Positions 53,048-62,488 of a stretch of 64,000 nucleotides of DNA are shown piece by piece. The stretch is from the NCBI RefSeq assembly GCF_018904615.1, contig NZ_JADCNH010000014.1:1-64000 (forward strand). Reading direction: 5' to 3'. A model generated the notes under the pieces. That model ran no database searches. It worked only from the letters and a program-made list of their open reading frames with translations, and was not told the origin of the DNA. Source of the DNA: Verticiella alkaliphila. GTDB lineage: Bacteria; Pseudomonadota; Gammaproteobacteria; Burkholderiales; Burkholderiaceae_B. Every line of letters starts with the position of its first letter. Within the stretch, counting starts at the first letter, position 1. Both the position numbers and the translations under genes were made by a program.

Positions 53048-53072
53048 CGCCCCGGCATGACCGGGGCGTTGT
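53048..53072 (+). terminator. Hairpin downstream of serA, probable terminator
   Basis: CGCCCCGG and CCGGGGCG form an eight-base stem with a five-base loop, followed by TTGT, between the convergent serA and leuA genes. The T-tract is short, so it may be a weak bidirectional terminator. Confidence 0.5.
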
Positions 53073-53076
53073 CACG

Positions 53077-54750
53077 TCAAGGGCGTGCCATCTCTGCCGA
53101 GACACGGGCCGCGGCACTCAAGACGGCGAGAATCGACGCGGTCGTGGTGTTCGCGTGCCGCCCCACCCCGAAGCGCGAGCCGGGCACCCCGGGCAGGGCG
53201 ACCTCCACGATGGCCAGGGCGAGCGCATCGGCGCCTGCGCCCAGGCTGCGCTCCTCGAAGCTGTCGATGCGCAGCGGCAGCCCCAGCGCAGCCACGGCCG
53301 CGGCCACCGGACCGTTGCCGGTGCCTTCGATCACCCGCTCGACACCTGCGTCATCCACCAGCGTCAGGATGATGCCCTGCCCATCGGCATGGTCGAACAG
53401 CCGGTGGCTGCCGAGGATGAAGCCCGACCGCTCGCGGACCGGCGCCAGATAGGTGCGCTCGAACACTGCCCAGATCTCGTCGCTCGTCAGCTCGGTCTCG
53501 CTGGCGTCGGCCACGGCCTGCACGATGGCACTGAACTCCACCTGCATGCGCCGCGGCATCACGATGCCGTGGTCGCGCTGCAGCAGAAAGGCGATGCCGC
53601 CCTTTCCCGACTGGCTGTTGACCCGCACGATGCTGTCGTAGGTGCGACCCAGGTCCTTCGGGTCGATGGGCAGATACGGCACGCGCCATCGCGCGTCAGG
53701 CGCCTGGGCAGCAAAGCCCTTGGCGATGGCATCCTGGTGCGAGCCCGAGAACGCGGTGAACACCAGATCGCCCACATACGGGTGACGCGGGTGGATCGGC
53801 AACGCCGTGCATTCCTCGGCCACGCGCGCCAGCGCGGCGATGTCGGAAAAATCCAGCCCCGGCGCGATGCCTTGCGTGTACAGATTCAGTGCCAGCGTCA
53901 CCACATCGACGTTGCCGCTGCGCTCGCCGTTGCCGAAGAGGCAGCCTTCGACACGCTCGGCACCGGCCAGCATGGCTTGCTCGGCGCAGGCCACGCCCGT
54001 GCCCCGGTCGTTGTGCGGATGCACCGACAGCACGATGTGCTCGCGGCGCTCCAGGCGGCGATGCATCCATTCGATCTGGTCCGCGAACACGTTGGGCGTG
54101 GACACTTCCACGGTGGTCGGCAGATTGATGATCATGCGCCGTTGCGGTCCCGCGTCCCAGGCACGGATGGCCGCATGGCAGACGGCCAGCGACACCTCGA
54201 GCTCGGCCATGCAGAAGGTCTCCGGGGAGTACTGCAGGATCCATTCCGTCTCTGGGTGCACCTGCGTCAGCTGCTTGAACTGTGCGACGTGGTGTTCGAC
54301 CATTGCGATGATCTGCGGCACGTTCATGCCGAACACCATCTCGCGCCAGGCTGGCGCCACGGCGTTGTAGAAATGCACGATCACGCGCCGCGCGCCTGCC
54401 ACGCTGCGCACCGTGTGGGCGATGAGGTCGTCGCGCAGCTGCGTCATGACCATCGGGGTCACATCCTCCGGGATCTGCGCGGTGTCGATGAGGTAGCGCA
54501 CGATCTCGAAGTCCGTGCGGGAGGCCGCCGGAAAGCCCAATTCGATCTCCTTGAAGCCCGTGCGCACCAGCGCCTGGAACAGGCGCAGCTTGCGCTCGCG
54601 GTTCATCGGTTCGAAGAGCGCCTGATTGCCATCGCGCAAGTCGGTGGACAGCCAGATCGGCGCACGCGTCAAGGTACGGGATGGCCACTGTCGGTCGGCG
54701 AGATCGACCTGCGGGATGGCGCCGTATTTGTGAGAAGGATCGGTCAGCAT
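53077..54750 (-). CDS. leuA: 2-isopropylmalate synthase (long, type 2)
   Basis: First committed step of leucine synthesis (acetyl-CoA plus 2-ketoisovalerate), 557 residues, the long LeuA form. STDLRDGNQAL is the catalytic N-terminus with a metal-ligand Asp, LSVHPHNDRGTG holds the two metal-ligand histidines, and GNGERSGNVDVV follows. The C-terminal region (about 420-557) is the leucine-sensing regulatory domain. It is divergent from an AraC-type gene across 272 bases that contain a strong stem-loop. Confidence 0.95.
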   Translation of the reverse strand: MLTDPSHKYGAIPQVDLADRQWPSRTLTRAPIWLSTDLRDGNQALFEPMNRERKLRLFQALVRTGFKEIELGFPAASRTDFEIVRYLIDTAQIPEDVTPMVMTQLRDDLIAHTVRSVAGARRVIVHFYNAVAPAWREMVFGMNVPQIIAMVEHHVAQFKQLTQVHPETEWILQYSPETFCMAELEVSLAVCHAAIRAWDAGPQRRMIINLPTTVEVSTPNVFADQIEWMHRRLERREHIVLSVHPHNDRGTGVACAEQAMLAGAERVEGCLFGNGERSGNVDVVTLALNLYTQGIAPGLDFSDIAALARVAEECTALPIHPRHPYVGDLVFTAFSGSHQDAIAKGFAAQAPDARWRVPYLPIDPKDLGRTYDSIVRVNSQSGKGGIAFLLQRDHGIVMPRRMQVEFSAIVQAVADASETELTSDEIWAVFERTYLAPVRERSGFILGSHRLFDHADGQGIILTLVDDAGVERVIEGTGNGPVAAAVAALGLPLRIDSFEERSLGAGADALALAIVEVALPGVPGSRFGVGRHANTTTASILAVLSAAARVSAEMARP

Positions 54751-54967
54751 GAGGGCACTCCAGGATAGTCGTCGATGACCCGATTCCCCTGGCTTGGTGC
54801 AAGCTGACGATGGTCGGGGTCAGGGGGAATCAGGATGGGTCACGACACGAGCACGCGCGTGCAGACCCCGACCAAGGGTCAGCGGTAGTCGTTGCTGCGA
54901 AGGACCGGGTGCGAACACGGGGGGACACCATGGGAAGGCCTGGACCCCATGCTAAGCTGGCCGCCCC

Positions 54968-54999
54968 GAGTCCATCTCCATGAAGATGGACTCTTTCTT
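54968..54999. promoter_or_regulatory. Perfect stem-loop in the leuA-AraC divergent region
   Basis: GAGTCCATCT pairs exactly with AGATGGACTC (10 bases, six-base loop) and is followed on the plus strand by TTTCTT. It lies about 25 bases before the AraC-type start codon. It could be a regulatory palindrome or an attenuator. A second, weaker pairing (GATTCCCC at 54782 with GGGGAATC at 54824) lies in the leuA leader. No Leu-rich leader peptide was found. Confidence 0.45.
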
Positions 55000-55022
55000 C
55001 ATCGATTTGGACAACCTCCGGT

Positions 55023-55838
55023 ATGGGATTCGCGGCACCCGACGACGGCAGCCAAGCGCTCGACCTGAGTGCCAGGCACACGCGGGACATGCCCGTGTTC
55101 GGGGCGGCAGTGCGCTATCCCGCCGGCCACGTCGTGCCCCGGCACAGGCATGCGCTGGGGCATCTGATCTACGCGGATCGTGGCCTGTTGCGCGTGGAAG
55201 CCGAAAGCGGTCAGTGGCTCGTTCCGCCCACGGCAGCCGTCTGGTTGCGCCCGGGGGTGGAGCACCAACTGGTGGTGCCCGTCGCGCTGCGAGCACATGG
55301 GCTGTATGTGCGCGAGGATGTCTGCGCGAGCCTGCCCGCATCGGACTGCGTCGTCCACGTCTCCGGACTGCTGCGCGAGCTGATCATGGCGGTGAGTCAG
55401 GTCAGCGATCCGCACACCTCGCCCCGGCGCGCGCAGCTGCTCGGTGCATTGCTGGCTGAGGAACTGCACACCCAGCCTATGCTGCCGATGCATCTGCCGT
55501 GGCCGCGCAATCCGGGCCAAGGCGCGCCCGGCCCCATCGACCGCGTGTGCCGGGCGCTGCTCGACACCCCCGGCGATGACAGGACCGCCAGCGCATGGGC
55601 CGACAGCCTGGCGCTGGGCAGCAAGACGTTCCACCGGCGATTCCTGCAGGCAACCGGCATGACCTTCGGCAAATGGCGCCAGCAACTCCGGCTCATGTCG
55701 TCGCTGAGCCTGCTGATGCAAGGCATGCCCATCACCCAGGTGGCGCTGGCCAGCGGCTACGACAGTCACAGTGCCTACACGATGGCGTTCAGCAAGCACT
55801 TCGGCCAGCCGCCGTCGGCCTTCGTGGCGAACCGTTGA
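55023..55838 (+). CDS. AraC-family transcriptional regulator with N-terminal cupin
   Basis: A 271-residue regulator. The N-terminal cupin-like domain (YPAGHVVPRHRHALGHLIYADRG, WLRPGVEHQLVV) would bind an effector; the C-terminal part has two helix-turn-helix units (WADSLALGSKTFHRRFLQATGMTFGKW, ITQVALASGYDSHSAYTMAFSKHFGQPPSAF). It is divergent from leuA, but the target is unknown. Start at ATG 55023 has no clear ribosome site. Confidence 0.85.
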   Translation: MGFAAPDDGSQALDLSARHTRDMPVFGAAVRYPAGHVVPRHRHALGHLIYADRGLLRVEAESGQWLVPPTAAVWLRPGVEHQLVVPVALRAHGLYVREDVCASLPASDCVVHVSGLLRELIMAVSQVSDPHTSPRRAQLLGALLAEELHTQPMLPMHLPWPRNPGQGAPGPIDRVCRALLDTPGDDRTASAWADSLALGSKTFHRRFLQATGMTFGKWRQQLRLMSSLSLLMQGMPITQVALASGYDSHSAYTMAFSKHFGQPPSAFVANR

Positions 55839-55942
55839 CGCCAAGTTGTGAAGGCGACGCGTGACGTCGTCCGACGCGGGCACGGCCCTGCGGCCGCCCA
55901 CGACAGCGCGCCCGCCACGCCGGCAGGCCCGTCACACTCGCC

Positions 55943-56317
55943 TCAGCCCCCCGCGAAGCGCGCCGCCCAGGCCGCGTCCTTGAAGCCCACGCTCACCTGG
56001 CCATCCGGCGTCACCAGCACGGGCCGGCGCACGAGCGTCGGATGCGCGGCGATGAGCGCGATCCAGCCCGCCTCGTCGGCCGTCGCCTTGTCGGCGTCGC
56101 TCAGGCCGCGCCAGGTGGTCGAGGCACGATTCACGAGCTTCTCCCAGCCACCCACCTTGCCCGCCCAGGCGCGCAGCGTGTCGGCGTCGACGGGGTGGTC
56201 GCGATAATCGATGAAGGTGTGCGCGATGCCTTGCGCGTCCAGCCACTTGCGCGCCTTCACGCAGGTGTCACAGCGGGTCAGGCCGTAGACCAGGACGGTG
56301 TCGGATGGGGTTGCCAT
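55943..56317 (-). CDS. ArsC/Spx/YffB family thioredoxin-fold protein
   Basis: A 124-residue protein of the arsenate reductase-like (ArsC/Spx/YffB) family. VYGLTRCDTCVKARKWLD has the CxxC-position cysteines, FIDYRDHPVD follows, and TLVRRPVLV carries the conserved arginine and cis-Pro region. YffB-type members are glutathione-linked reductases; arsenate reduction is not established. No arsenic genes are nearby. Confidence 0.85.
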   Translation of the reverse strand: MATPSDTVLVYGLTRCDTCVKARKWLDAQGIAHTFIDYRDHPVDADTLRAWAGKVGGWEKLVNRASTTWRGLSDADKATADEAGWIALIAAHPTLVRRPVLVTPDGQVSVGFKDAAWAARFAGG

Positions 56318-56473
56318 GGCGGATTCCTCGAAGCAGGGATGCCGTCAACCCGGATCATGGGCTGACGGTCGTTGGCCTGCATGATACCGGCGACGCCGAC
56401 CACGCCCGGCTGGTCGAGCCGCAGGTCACGCACGCCACCGTCGTTGCGCGTCCTGCCGGGCGCACCCAGCGCC

Positions 56474-56899
56474 TCAGCCTGCTGCCAACGCCTCGCGCAG
56501 CGCCTGCACATAGCCGGCCACATCGACAACGCGATCCGGCGCGGCCCGCCGCGCGGGGGCCCAGACGGCATCCGGGAAGGCCGCGTCATCGCGCCAGCGC
56601 GGGATCACGTGCCAATGCACGTGCGGCACCATGTTGCCCAGCGCGGCCAGATTGATCTTGTCCGGCCCCAGCACGCGGCGCTGCACGGCTTCCACAGCGT
56701 AGACGGTGTGCATGAGGTGGTCCCGATCGGCGGGGGCGAGATCGGTCATCTCGGCGACGTGCGCCTGCCAGACGACGCGCGTGAAGCCGGGGAACGCCGG
56801 CTCGGCGGCGAGGATGACGCGCAGGCGGTCATCGGACCAGACGAGCTCGCCGCCAGGACCGGCGCACAGCGGGCATTGCGGATCAGGGGATACGGGCAT
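56474..56899 (-). CDS. HIT-family protein (histidine triad hydrolase)
   Basis: A 141-residue HIT protein. CPLCAG starts the family's zinc-like cysteine pair, TRVVWQAHVAEMTDL is the central strand, and NMVPHVHWHVIPR is the histidine triad. HIT proteins hydrolyse nucleotide conjugates; the specific substrate is unknown. The start is ATG 56899. The long open frame continuing upstream is antisense to ilvA and is rejected. Confidence 0.9.
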   Translation of the reverse strand: MPVSPDPQCPLCAGPGGELVWSDDRLRVILAAEPAFPGFTRVVWQAHVAEMTDLAPADRDHLMHTVYAVEAVQRRVLGPDKINLAALGNMVPHVHWHVIPRWRDDAAFPDAVWAPARRAAPDRVVDVAGYVQALREALAAG

Positions 56900-56912
56900 G
56901 GGGAATTCCGTG

Positions 56913-57440
56913 TCAGCCGGCGGGAAAGAGCCACAGCAGCCCACCCGTGATGGCGATGTAGCGCAGGCCTTTGCCGATGGCCATGAAGACGAGGCTGGGC
57001 CAGAAGCGGAACCGCAGCCAGCCGGCCACGGCGCAGAGCGGATCGCCCACGACGGGCAGCCAGGCGAGCAGCATGGCCGGCGGGCCCCAGCGCTGCAGCA
57101 CCCGTTCGGCATGGCGGTGCCAGCGATCCTGTGCCGGGGCAGCCACGGGCGACTCGGCCGACGACGACTTTTCCTGCCATCGCTCATAGCCCGTGCGCGC
57201 ACCGCGCCCCATGGCGTAGGTGATGACACCGCCCAGCGTGTTGCCCGCCGTGGCCGCGGCAATGGCCGCCCACAGCATGTCGGGCTGTGCGCGCACGTAG
57301 GCGAAGACGATGGGCTCGGAGCCCAGCGGCAGCAAGGTGGCGGCCACGGTGCCGACGAGAAAGATCGCGGAGAGGCCGACGGAGGGCAGCGCCAGGAGCG
57401 CGAGCACCGCATCGATGGCGGCGTAGAGGGTTTCCTGCAT
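56913..57440 (-). CDS. YqaA/DedA (SNARE-associated) family membrane protein
   Basis: A 175-residue membrane protein with about four hydrophobic segments. Motifs SEPIVFAYV, AGNTLGGVITYAMGR and WLPVVGDPLCAVAGWLR are typical of the YqaA branch of the DedA family (lipid-transport-related). Start at ATG 57440, with a GTG two codons upstream as alternative. It lies 13 bases upstream of the HIT gene in the same direction. Confidence 0.88.
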   Translation of the reverse strand: MQETLYAAIDAVLALLALPSVGLSAIFLVGTVAATLLPLGSEPIVFAYVRAQPDMLWAAIAAATAGNTLGGVITYAMGRGARTGYERWQEKSSSAESPVAAPAQDRWHRHAERVLQRWGPPAMLLAWLPVVGDPLCAVAGWLRFRFWPSLVFMAIGKGLRYIAITGGLLWLFPAG

Positions 57441-57520
57441 GGGCACCGAGTGTAAAGCCTGGCGCCGGCCAAACTTGCGCCCTGCGTCGGGCGCAGGCGG
57501 TGCGCTATCATCTTGCGATC

Positions 57521-59032
57521 ATGTCCAGCGCCTATCTCAAACGCATTCTCACCTCGCGGGTCTACGACATCGCGAACGAGACACCCCTCGATTCCGCCCC
57601 TCAGCTGACCGCCCGCGTGAAGAACCGCGTGCTGTTCAAGCGCGAAGACACGCACGACGTCTTCAGCTTCAAGATTCGGGGTGCCTACAACAAGATGGCC
57701 AATCTCAGCGAGCGCGCACGGGCTCGCGGGGTGCTGGCGGCGTCTGCCGGCAACCACGCTCAGGGCGTGGCCATGTCGGCGCAGCGCCTGGGCTGCCGGG
57801 CCGTGATCGTGATGCCGGTCACCACGCCGCAGGTGAAGATCGATGCCGTGCGCTCGCGCGGCGCCGAGGTCGTGCTGCATGGCGACAGCTTCACGGATGC
57901 CTACGTGAAGGCCCAGGAAATCGAGAAGCGCGAGAAGCTGACCTTTGTCCACCCCTTTGACGATCCGGACGTGATCGCGGGGCAAGGCACGGTGGGCATG
58001 GAGATCCTGCGCCAGCACAAGGGCCCGCTCGATGCGGTCTTCGTGCCCATCGGCGGCGGTGGCCTGATGGCGGGCGTGGCGGTCTACATCAAGCAGCTGC
58101 GCCCGGACGTGAAGATCATCGGCGTGCAGACGGTGGACTCGGATGCCATGGTGCGCAGCGTGCGCGCCGGCCGCCGCGTCACGCTCTCCGACGTGGGCCT
58201 CTTCTCCGACGGCACGGCCGTCAAGCTCGCCGGCGAGGAGACCTTCAAGCTCACCCGCAAGTACGCGGATGACTTCGTGCTGGTGGACACCGACGAGGTG
58301 TGCAGCGCGATCAAGGATGTGTTCCAGGACACGCGCAGCGTGCTCGAGCCGGCAGGCGCCCTGGCCGTGGCTGGCGCCAAGCAATATCTGGCGGCCAATC
58401 GCTGGAAGGACAAGACGGTCATCGCCATCACAAGCGGTGCCAACATGAACTTCGACCGCCTGCGCTTCGTGTCGGATCGCGCCGACGTGGGCCAGGCGCG
58501 CGAGGCCGTCTTCGCTGTGACCATTCCCGAGGAACGCGGCAGTTTCAAGCGCTTCTGCAGCCTGATCGGCGAGCGCAACGTCACCGAGTTCAACTACCGG
58601 ATGTCGGACACGGCGAAGGCGCACGTCTTCGTGGGCCTGCAGATCGCCGCGCACGGCGAATCCGACAAGATCGCTGCCACCTTCCGCAAGCATCGCTACG
58701 AGGTGCTGGATCTCACGCACGATGAGCTCGCCAAGACCCACCTGCGCCATTTGTCGGGCGGGCACAGCACACTGGCCGAGAACGAGGTGCTGTACCGCTT
58801 CGAATTCCCGGAGCGCCCGGGCGCGCTGATGCGCTTCCTGGACTGCATGTCGCCCACCTGGAACATCAGCCTCTTTCACTACCGGCACCAGGGCGGCGAC
58901 TACGGCCGCATCCTGGTCGGCATGCAGGTGCCGCCGGCGGACAAGAAGGCCTTCAAGGACTTCCTGACCAACCTCGGCTATCGCCACTGGGACGAAAGCC
59001 AGAACCCGGCGTATCGGTTGTTCCTGCGCTAG
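57521..59032 (+). CDS. ilvA: Threonine ammonia-lyase, biosynthetic (IlvA)
   Basis: PLP enzyme turning threonine into 2-oxobutyrate for isoleucine synthesis; 503 residues. The PLP lysine is in VFSFKIRGAYNKM, SAGNHAQGVA follows, and IGGGGLMAGVA is the phosphate loop. The C-terminal half holds two ACT-like regions (EERGSFKRFCSLIG and FPERPGALMRFLDCM) for isoleucine feedback. Start ATG 57521 fits the family start. Confidence 0.96.
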   Translation: MSSAYLKRILTSRVYDIANETPLDSAPQLTARVKNRVLFKREDTHDVFSFKIRGAYNKMANLSERARARGVLAASAGNHAQGVAMSAQRLGCRAVIVMPVTTPQVKIDAVRSRGAEVVLHGDSFTDAYVKAQEIEKREKLTFVHPFDDPDVIAGQGTVGMEILRQHKGPLDAVFVPIGGGGLMAGVAVYIKQLRPDVKIIGVQTVDSDAMVRSVRAGRRVTLSDVGLFSDGTAVKLAGEETFKLTRKYADDFVLVDTDEVCSAIKDVFQDTRSVLEPAGALAVAGAKQYLAANRWKDKTVIAITSGANMNFDRLRFVSDRADVGQAREAVFAVTIPEERGSFKRFCSLIGERNVTEFNYRMSDTAKAHVFVGLQIAAHGESDKIAATFRKHRYEVLDLTHDELAKTHLRHLSGGHSTLAENEVLYRFEFPERPGALMRFLDCMSPTWNISLFHYRHQGGDYGRILVGMQVPPADKKAFKDFLTNLGYRHWDESQNPAYRLFLR

Positions 59033-59044
59033 CCGCTAGCAGTG

Positions 59045-59068
59045 CACCGCCCGGCACGCCGGGCGGTG
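59045..59068. repeat. GC-rich hairpin between convergent ilvA and lnt
   Basis: CACCGCCCGGC and GCCGGGCGGTG form an 11-base stem with a two-base centre in the 41-base gap between ilvA and lnt. No T-run on either strand; it may act as a shared, Rho-assisted terminator. Confidence 0.5.
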
Positions 59069-59073
59069 GTGCC

Positions 59074-60642
59074 TCAGAGACGGCGCCGGTAGACGCCCAG
59101 CCCCACCAGGCTCAGCGCCAGCAGCAGGAGCACCGGCAGATTGCCCCAACGCACGTAGGGCGTGAAACCGGTCGTGCCCTGCACGGTGACGTCCAGGACG
59201 CCTTGCGTATGCGCGGGCAGCACCGACACGACCTCGCCGCGGGCATCGATGACGCCGGTGGCGCCGGTATTGGTGGCGCGAATGCTCGGTCGGCCGGTTT
59301 CCAGCGACCGCATGCGCGCGATGCGGAGGTGCTGCGGCAGCGCCCAGGAATCGCCAAACCACCCGAGATTGCTCACGTTGGCGAGCAGCGTCGCCCCGGG
59401 CTCGCCATTCGGGCCCGTGCGGATCGCCGGCAGCAGTTCCTCGCCGAACACGTCCTCGTAGCAGATGTTGAAGGCGATGTGCTGGCCGGCGATGGCGAAA
59501 GGCTGCTGGCGTGTCGCGCCGCGGTCGAAGTCGCCCAGCGGCATGACCATGGCATCGACGAACCAGCGGAACCCCGTCGGGATGAACTCGCCGAAGGGCA
59601 CCAGGTGTGCCTTGTCGTAGCGGAAGGGCGTGCGCGCGTTGAGGAGATCGGCGACGTCCGTCTCACCGGTGAAGCCGATCACGCTGTTGGTGAAGCTCGA
59701 TCGGCCATCCGGCGCGGGCGTGTGCAGTGGAATGCCGGTGACGACAGTGGCGTCCAGGTAGCGCGCGCCGTCCACCCAGGGCTGCCACAGATGCGGCGGC
59801 AACTGATCCTGGAAGAGCGGGATGGCGGTCTCGGGCAGCAGGACGAGCTCGGGGGCGAAGCCCTCCGTCTGCGTGGGCGACGTGGCCATGGCCAGGTGCC
59901 GCTGCAGCGTGGAGACGATCAGCGCCGGATCGAACTTGTTCGACTGCTCGACATTGCCCTGCACGAGCCGCAGCGGCAAGGGCTCGCCGGCCGGGGTGAT
60001 CCCCCAGGTCGCCACGCCCAGGGCGCTGCCCGCGGCCAGGGTCAGTACGCCCGCGGCTGCGGCCAGACGACGAGCACCCGCCGACCAGACGACGAGGCCA
60101 GCCACGGCGGCGGCCACGAGCGCTGCCGCGAAGGCCACGCCGTAGACGCCCAGCACGGGTGCCACGCCCGCCAGCGGGCCATCGACGTGGGCATAGCCGA
60201 CGTTGAGCCAGGGAAAGCCCGTGAAGATCGTACCCCGCACCCACTCGGCGGCCGTCCAGGCCGCGGCAAAGGCCAGCAGGAAGCGCCCCGGTCGCGGCGG
60301 CGAGCCGGTCAGCCAGCGCGCTGCCGCGGTGCCTGCGGCCGGCAACAGCGCGAGCGCCGCCGCCAGCAGCACGACGGCCAACCCGGCCAGCCAGACCGCC
60401 ATCTCGCCGTAGACGTGCAGGCTGATGAAGATCCAGTAGAAGCCGACGACGAAGGTGCCGGCGCCGAAGCAAAAGCCGGCGCGCGCGGCATCGCGCACAC
60501 GCGGGCTGCGCCAGACGGCACCCGCCAGCAGCGCCAGCGCGAGGATCTGCAACACGGGGAGCAAGGGCCCGGGAACCGGGCCAGGCGCGAAGGACAGCGC
60601 GTGCAGCCCCCCCGCCAGCAGGAGCAGCACGGATCGCTTCAC
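59074..60642 (-). CDS. lnt: Apolipoprotein N-acyltransferase
   Basis: Adds the third acyl chain to lipoproteins at the inner membrane; 522 residues. Six or seven membrane helices occupy residues 1-210, followed by a nitrilase-type domain. Its Glu (LLPETAIP), Lys (YDKAHLVPFGE) and Cys (FNICYEDVF) form the catalytic triad. A C-terminal helix ends the protein. It overlaps corC by 4 bases. Confidence 0.96.
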   Translation of the reverse strand: MKRSVLLLLAGGLHALSFAPGPVPGPLLPVLQILALALLAGAVWRSPRVRDAARAGFCFGAGTFVVGFYWIFISLHVYGEMAVWLAGLAVVLLAAALALLPAAGTAAARWLTGSPPRPGRFLLAFAAAWTAAEWVRGTIFTGFPWLNVGYAHVDGPLAGVAPVLGVYGVAFAAALVAAAVAGLVVWSAGARRLAAAAGVLTLAAGSALGVATWGITPAGEPLPLRLVQGNVEQSNKFDPALIVSTLQRHLAMATSPTQTEGFAPELVLLPETAIPLFQDQLPPHLWQPWVDGARYLDATVVTGIPLHTPAPDGRSSFTNSVIGFTGETDVADLLNARTPFRYDKAHLVPFGEFIPTGFRWFVDAMVMPLGDFDRGATRQQPFAIAGQHIAFNICYEDVFGEELLPAIRTGPNGEPGATLLANVSNLGWFGDSWALPQHLRIARMRSLETGRPSIRATNTGATGVIDARGEVVSVLPAHTQGVLDVTVQGTTGFTPYVRWGNLPVLLLLALSLVGLGVYRRRL

Positions 60643-61493
60643 TTGGCTTGGACGCTCAACCAGAGGGCGCGCCGGGCATCGGCACGCGTGACCTGGATCA
60701 CCAGGTTGTCGCGCTCGACCACGTCGCCGCGGCGCGGGATGTGCTCGAGCTCATCAGCAAGCCAGCCGCCCACGGTGTCGTACTCGTCGGTCTCCAGGCG
60801 GCTGTTGAACGCCTCGTTGAACCGATCGATGTCCGTGGAGGCCATCACGCGCCAGCGGTTCTCACCGTCGGCAAAGATGGTCTGTTCAGCTTCCTCGTCG
60901 TACTCGTCCTCGATCTCGCCCACGATCTGTTCGAGCACGTTCTCCATCGTGACCAGGCCAGCCACGCCGCCATGCTCGTCGACCACGATGACGAGATGGT
61001 TGCGATTGATCCGGAACTCGCGCAGCAGCACGTTCAGGCGCTTGGACTGCGGAATGAAGATGGCCGGGCGCACCAGGCTGCGCAGCTCGACGCTGGGGTC
61101 GATCATGCAGCGCAGGAGATCCTTGGCGAGCAGGATGCCGGTGATGTTGTCGCGAGTTTCCTCGTACACGGGAAAGCGCGAGTGGGCGGCCTCAATGACG
61201 AAGGGCAGGAGCTCGGCCAGGGGACGGCTGATGTCCAGCGCGTCGATCCGCGAACGCGGCACCATGACGTCGGCAGCCGTGAGCTCGGACACGGTGAGCG
61301 CGCCGGCGATCATGGCATGCGCTTCAGCGTCCAGCAGATCGCGCTCGTGAGCGTCTTCGAGAAGGGCTTTGAGGTCGTCGCGGTCTTCGGGTTCGCGCCG
61401 GAGCATGCCGGACAGACGTTCGAAGAGGGACTTGGAAGTTTTGGCGGGGCGTGCGCCGCTAGGCTGCACGTCTGCAGGATAAGGGTCTGACAT
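60639..61493 (-). CDS. corC: CorC/YbeX-type CBS-domain protein (magnesium/cobalt efflux)
   Basis: A 284-residue cytoplasmic protein with a tandem CBS pair (about residues 75-195: VMVPRSRIDAL, SRFPVYEETRDNITGILLAKDL, VDEHGGVAGLVTMENVLEQIVGEIEDEYD) and a C-terminal CorC/HlyC domain (VGGWLADELEHIPRRGD). It is linked to Mg/Co homeostasis and pairs with lnt in many bacteria, here in a 4-base overlap. The usual ybeZ-ybeY neighbours are not upstream; tcdA is. Confidence 0.94.
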   Translation of the reverse strand: MSDPYPADVQPSGARPAKTSKSLFERLSGMLRREPEDRDDLKALLEDAHERDLLDAEAHAMIAGALTVSELTAADVMVPRSRIDALDISRPLAELLPFVIEAAHSRFPVYEETRDNITGILLAKDLLRCMIDPSVELRSLVRPAIFIPQSKRLNVLLREFRINRNHLVIVVDEHGGVAGLVTMENVLEQIVGEIEDEYDEEAEQTIFADGENRWRVMASTDIDRFNEAFNSRLETDEYDTVGGWLADELEHIPRRGDVVERDNLVIQVTRADARRALWLSVQAK

Positions 61494-61616
61494 CGTCCGC
61501 TAGGACAAGTGGAGGAGGGGTTAGCATACCGCATGGCAGCGCCTGCGCAAACCGGGGCTCCTGCCGTCAACGCTACCGTTTTCGCCGCGAACCGCCTTCA
61601 ATTCCCGGAATCTGTC

Positions 61617-62477
61617 ATGCAAGAACCCGCAAGCCTCCTTTCATCCGGCACGGCGGAGCGCCGCTTCGGCGGCCTGCAGCGCCTGCACGGGGGCGAGGCC
61701 AACGAACGCCTGGCCCGCGCGCACGTCGCCATCGCCGGCATCGGCGGGGTGGGCTCGTGGACGGCGGAGGCGCTGGCCCGCTGCGGGGTGGGCGCGCTCA
61801 CCCTGATCGATCTCGACCACGTGGCCGAATCCAACATCAACCGCCAGGTGCATGCGCTGGAAGCCACGTTGGGTGCGGCCAAGATCGAGGCGATGGCCGA
61901 GCGGATTCGCCAGATCAACCCGGATTGTCGTCTCACGCTGGTCGACGACTTCGTCGAGCCGGACAACGTCGGTGAGGTGCTCGCGGGGCCTTTCACCGCC
62001 ATCGTCGACGCCACCGACCAGGCCCGCGCCAAGATCGCGATGATCCTGCACGCGCGGCGGCACAAGCTGCCCCTGATCGTGTGCGGTGGTGCCGGCGGCA
62101 AGACGGATCCCCTCGCCCTGCGCGCGGGCGACCTGTCCGAATCGGTCAACGACGCCCTGCTCGCCCGCCTGCGCAACGAATTGCGCAAGCACCACGGCTA
62201 CCCGCGCGCGGCGCCTGCCGCCGGCAAGGCACCGCGGCGTGTGCCGCGGATGCACGTACGCGCGCTGTGGGTGGACGAGCCGGTGCGCCGGCCCGCGCTC
62301 GCCGAGCCCTGCGCCGTGCCGGCGGTGCCCGCGGTGGCGAATGATCTCACCGCACCGCTGCGTGCGGCCGCCGCGCCGCAGGGGCTGTCCTGCGCGGGCT
62401 ATGGCTCCATCGTCACGGTGACGGCGGCCATGGGGCTAGCCGCCGCCCACGAGGCCTTGCGCCACGTGTTTGCCTGA
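61617..62477 (+). CDS. tcdA: tRNA threonylcarbamoyladenosine dehydratase TcdA
   Basis: E1-like enzyme that cyclises t6A37 of tRNA to ct6A using ATP; about 286 residues. RRFGGLQRLHG begins the family, the ATP loop is IAGIGGVGSWTAEAL, then DLDHVAESNINRQ and VDATDQARAK. GLSCAGYGS holds the conserved C-terminal cysteine. ATG 61617 (MQEPASLL) is used; another in-frame ATG at 61533 is possible. Confidence 0.93.
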   Translation: MQEPASLLSSGTAERRFGGLQRLHGGEANERLARAHVAIAGIGGVGSWTAEALARCGVGALTLIDLDHVAESNINRQVHALEATLGAAKIEAMAERIRQINPDCRLTLVDDFVEPDNVGEVLAGPFTAIVDATDQARAKIAMILHARRHKLPLIVCGGAGGKTDPLALRAGDLSESVNDALLARLRNELRKHHGYPRAAPAAGKAPRRVPRMHVRALWVDEPVRRPALAEPCAVPAVPAVANDLTAPLRAAAAPQGLSCAGYGSIVTVTAAMGLAAAHEALRHVFA

Positions 62478-62488
62478 CGGCAGGCCGC

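Noticed and set aside
56900-58987. Long minus-strand extension of the HIT gene across the DedA gene and ilvA
   Set aside because: It is antisense to ilvA and lacks motifs; only the last 141 codons (56474-56899) form a recognisable protein.
59203-61350. A 715-codon plus-strand open frame over lnt and corC
   Set aside because: Antisense to two genes with intact catalytic or domain motifs; no recognisable protein features.
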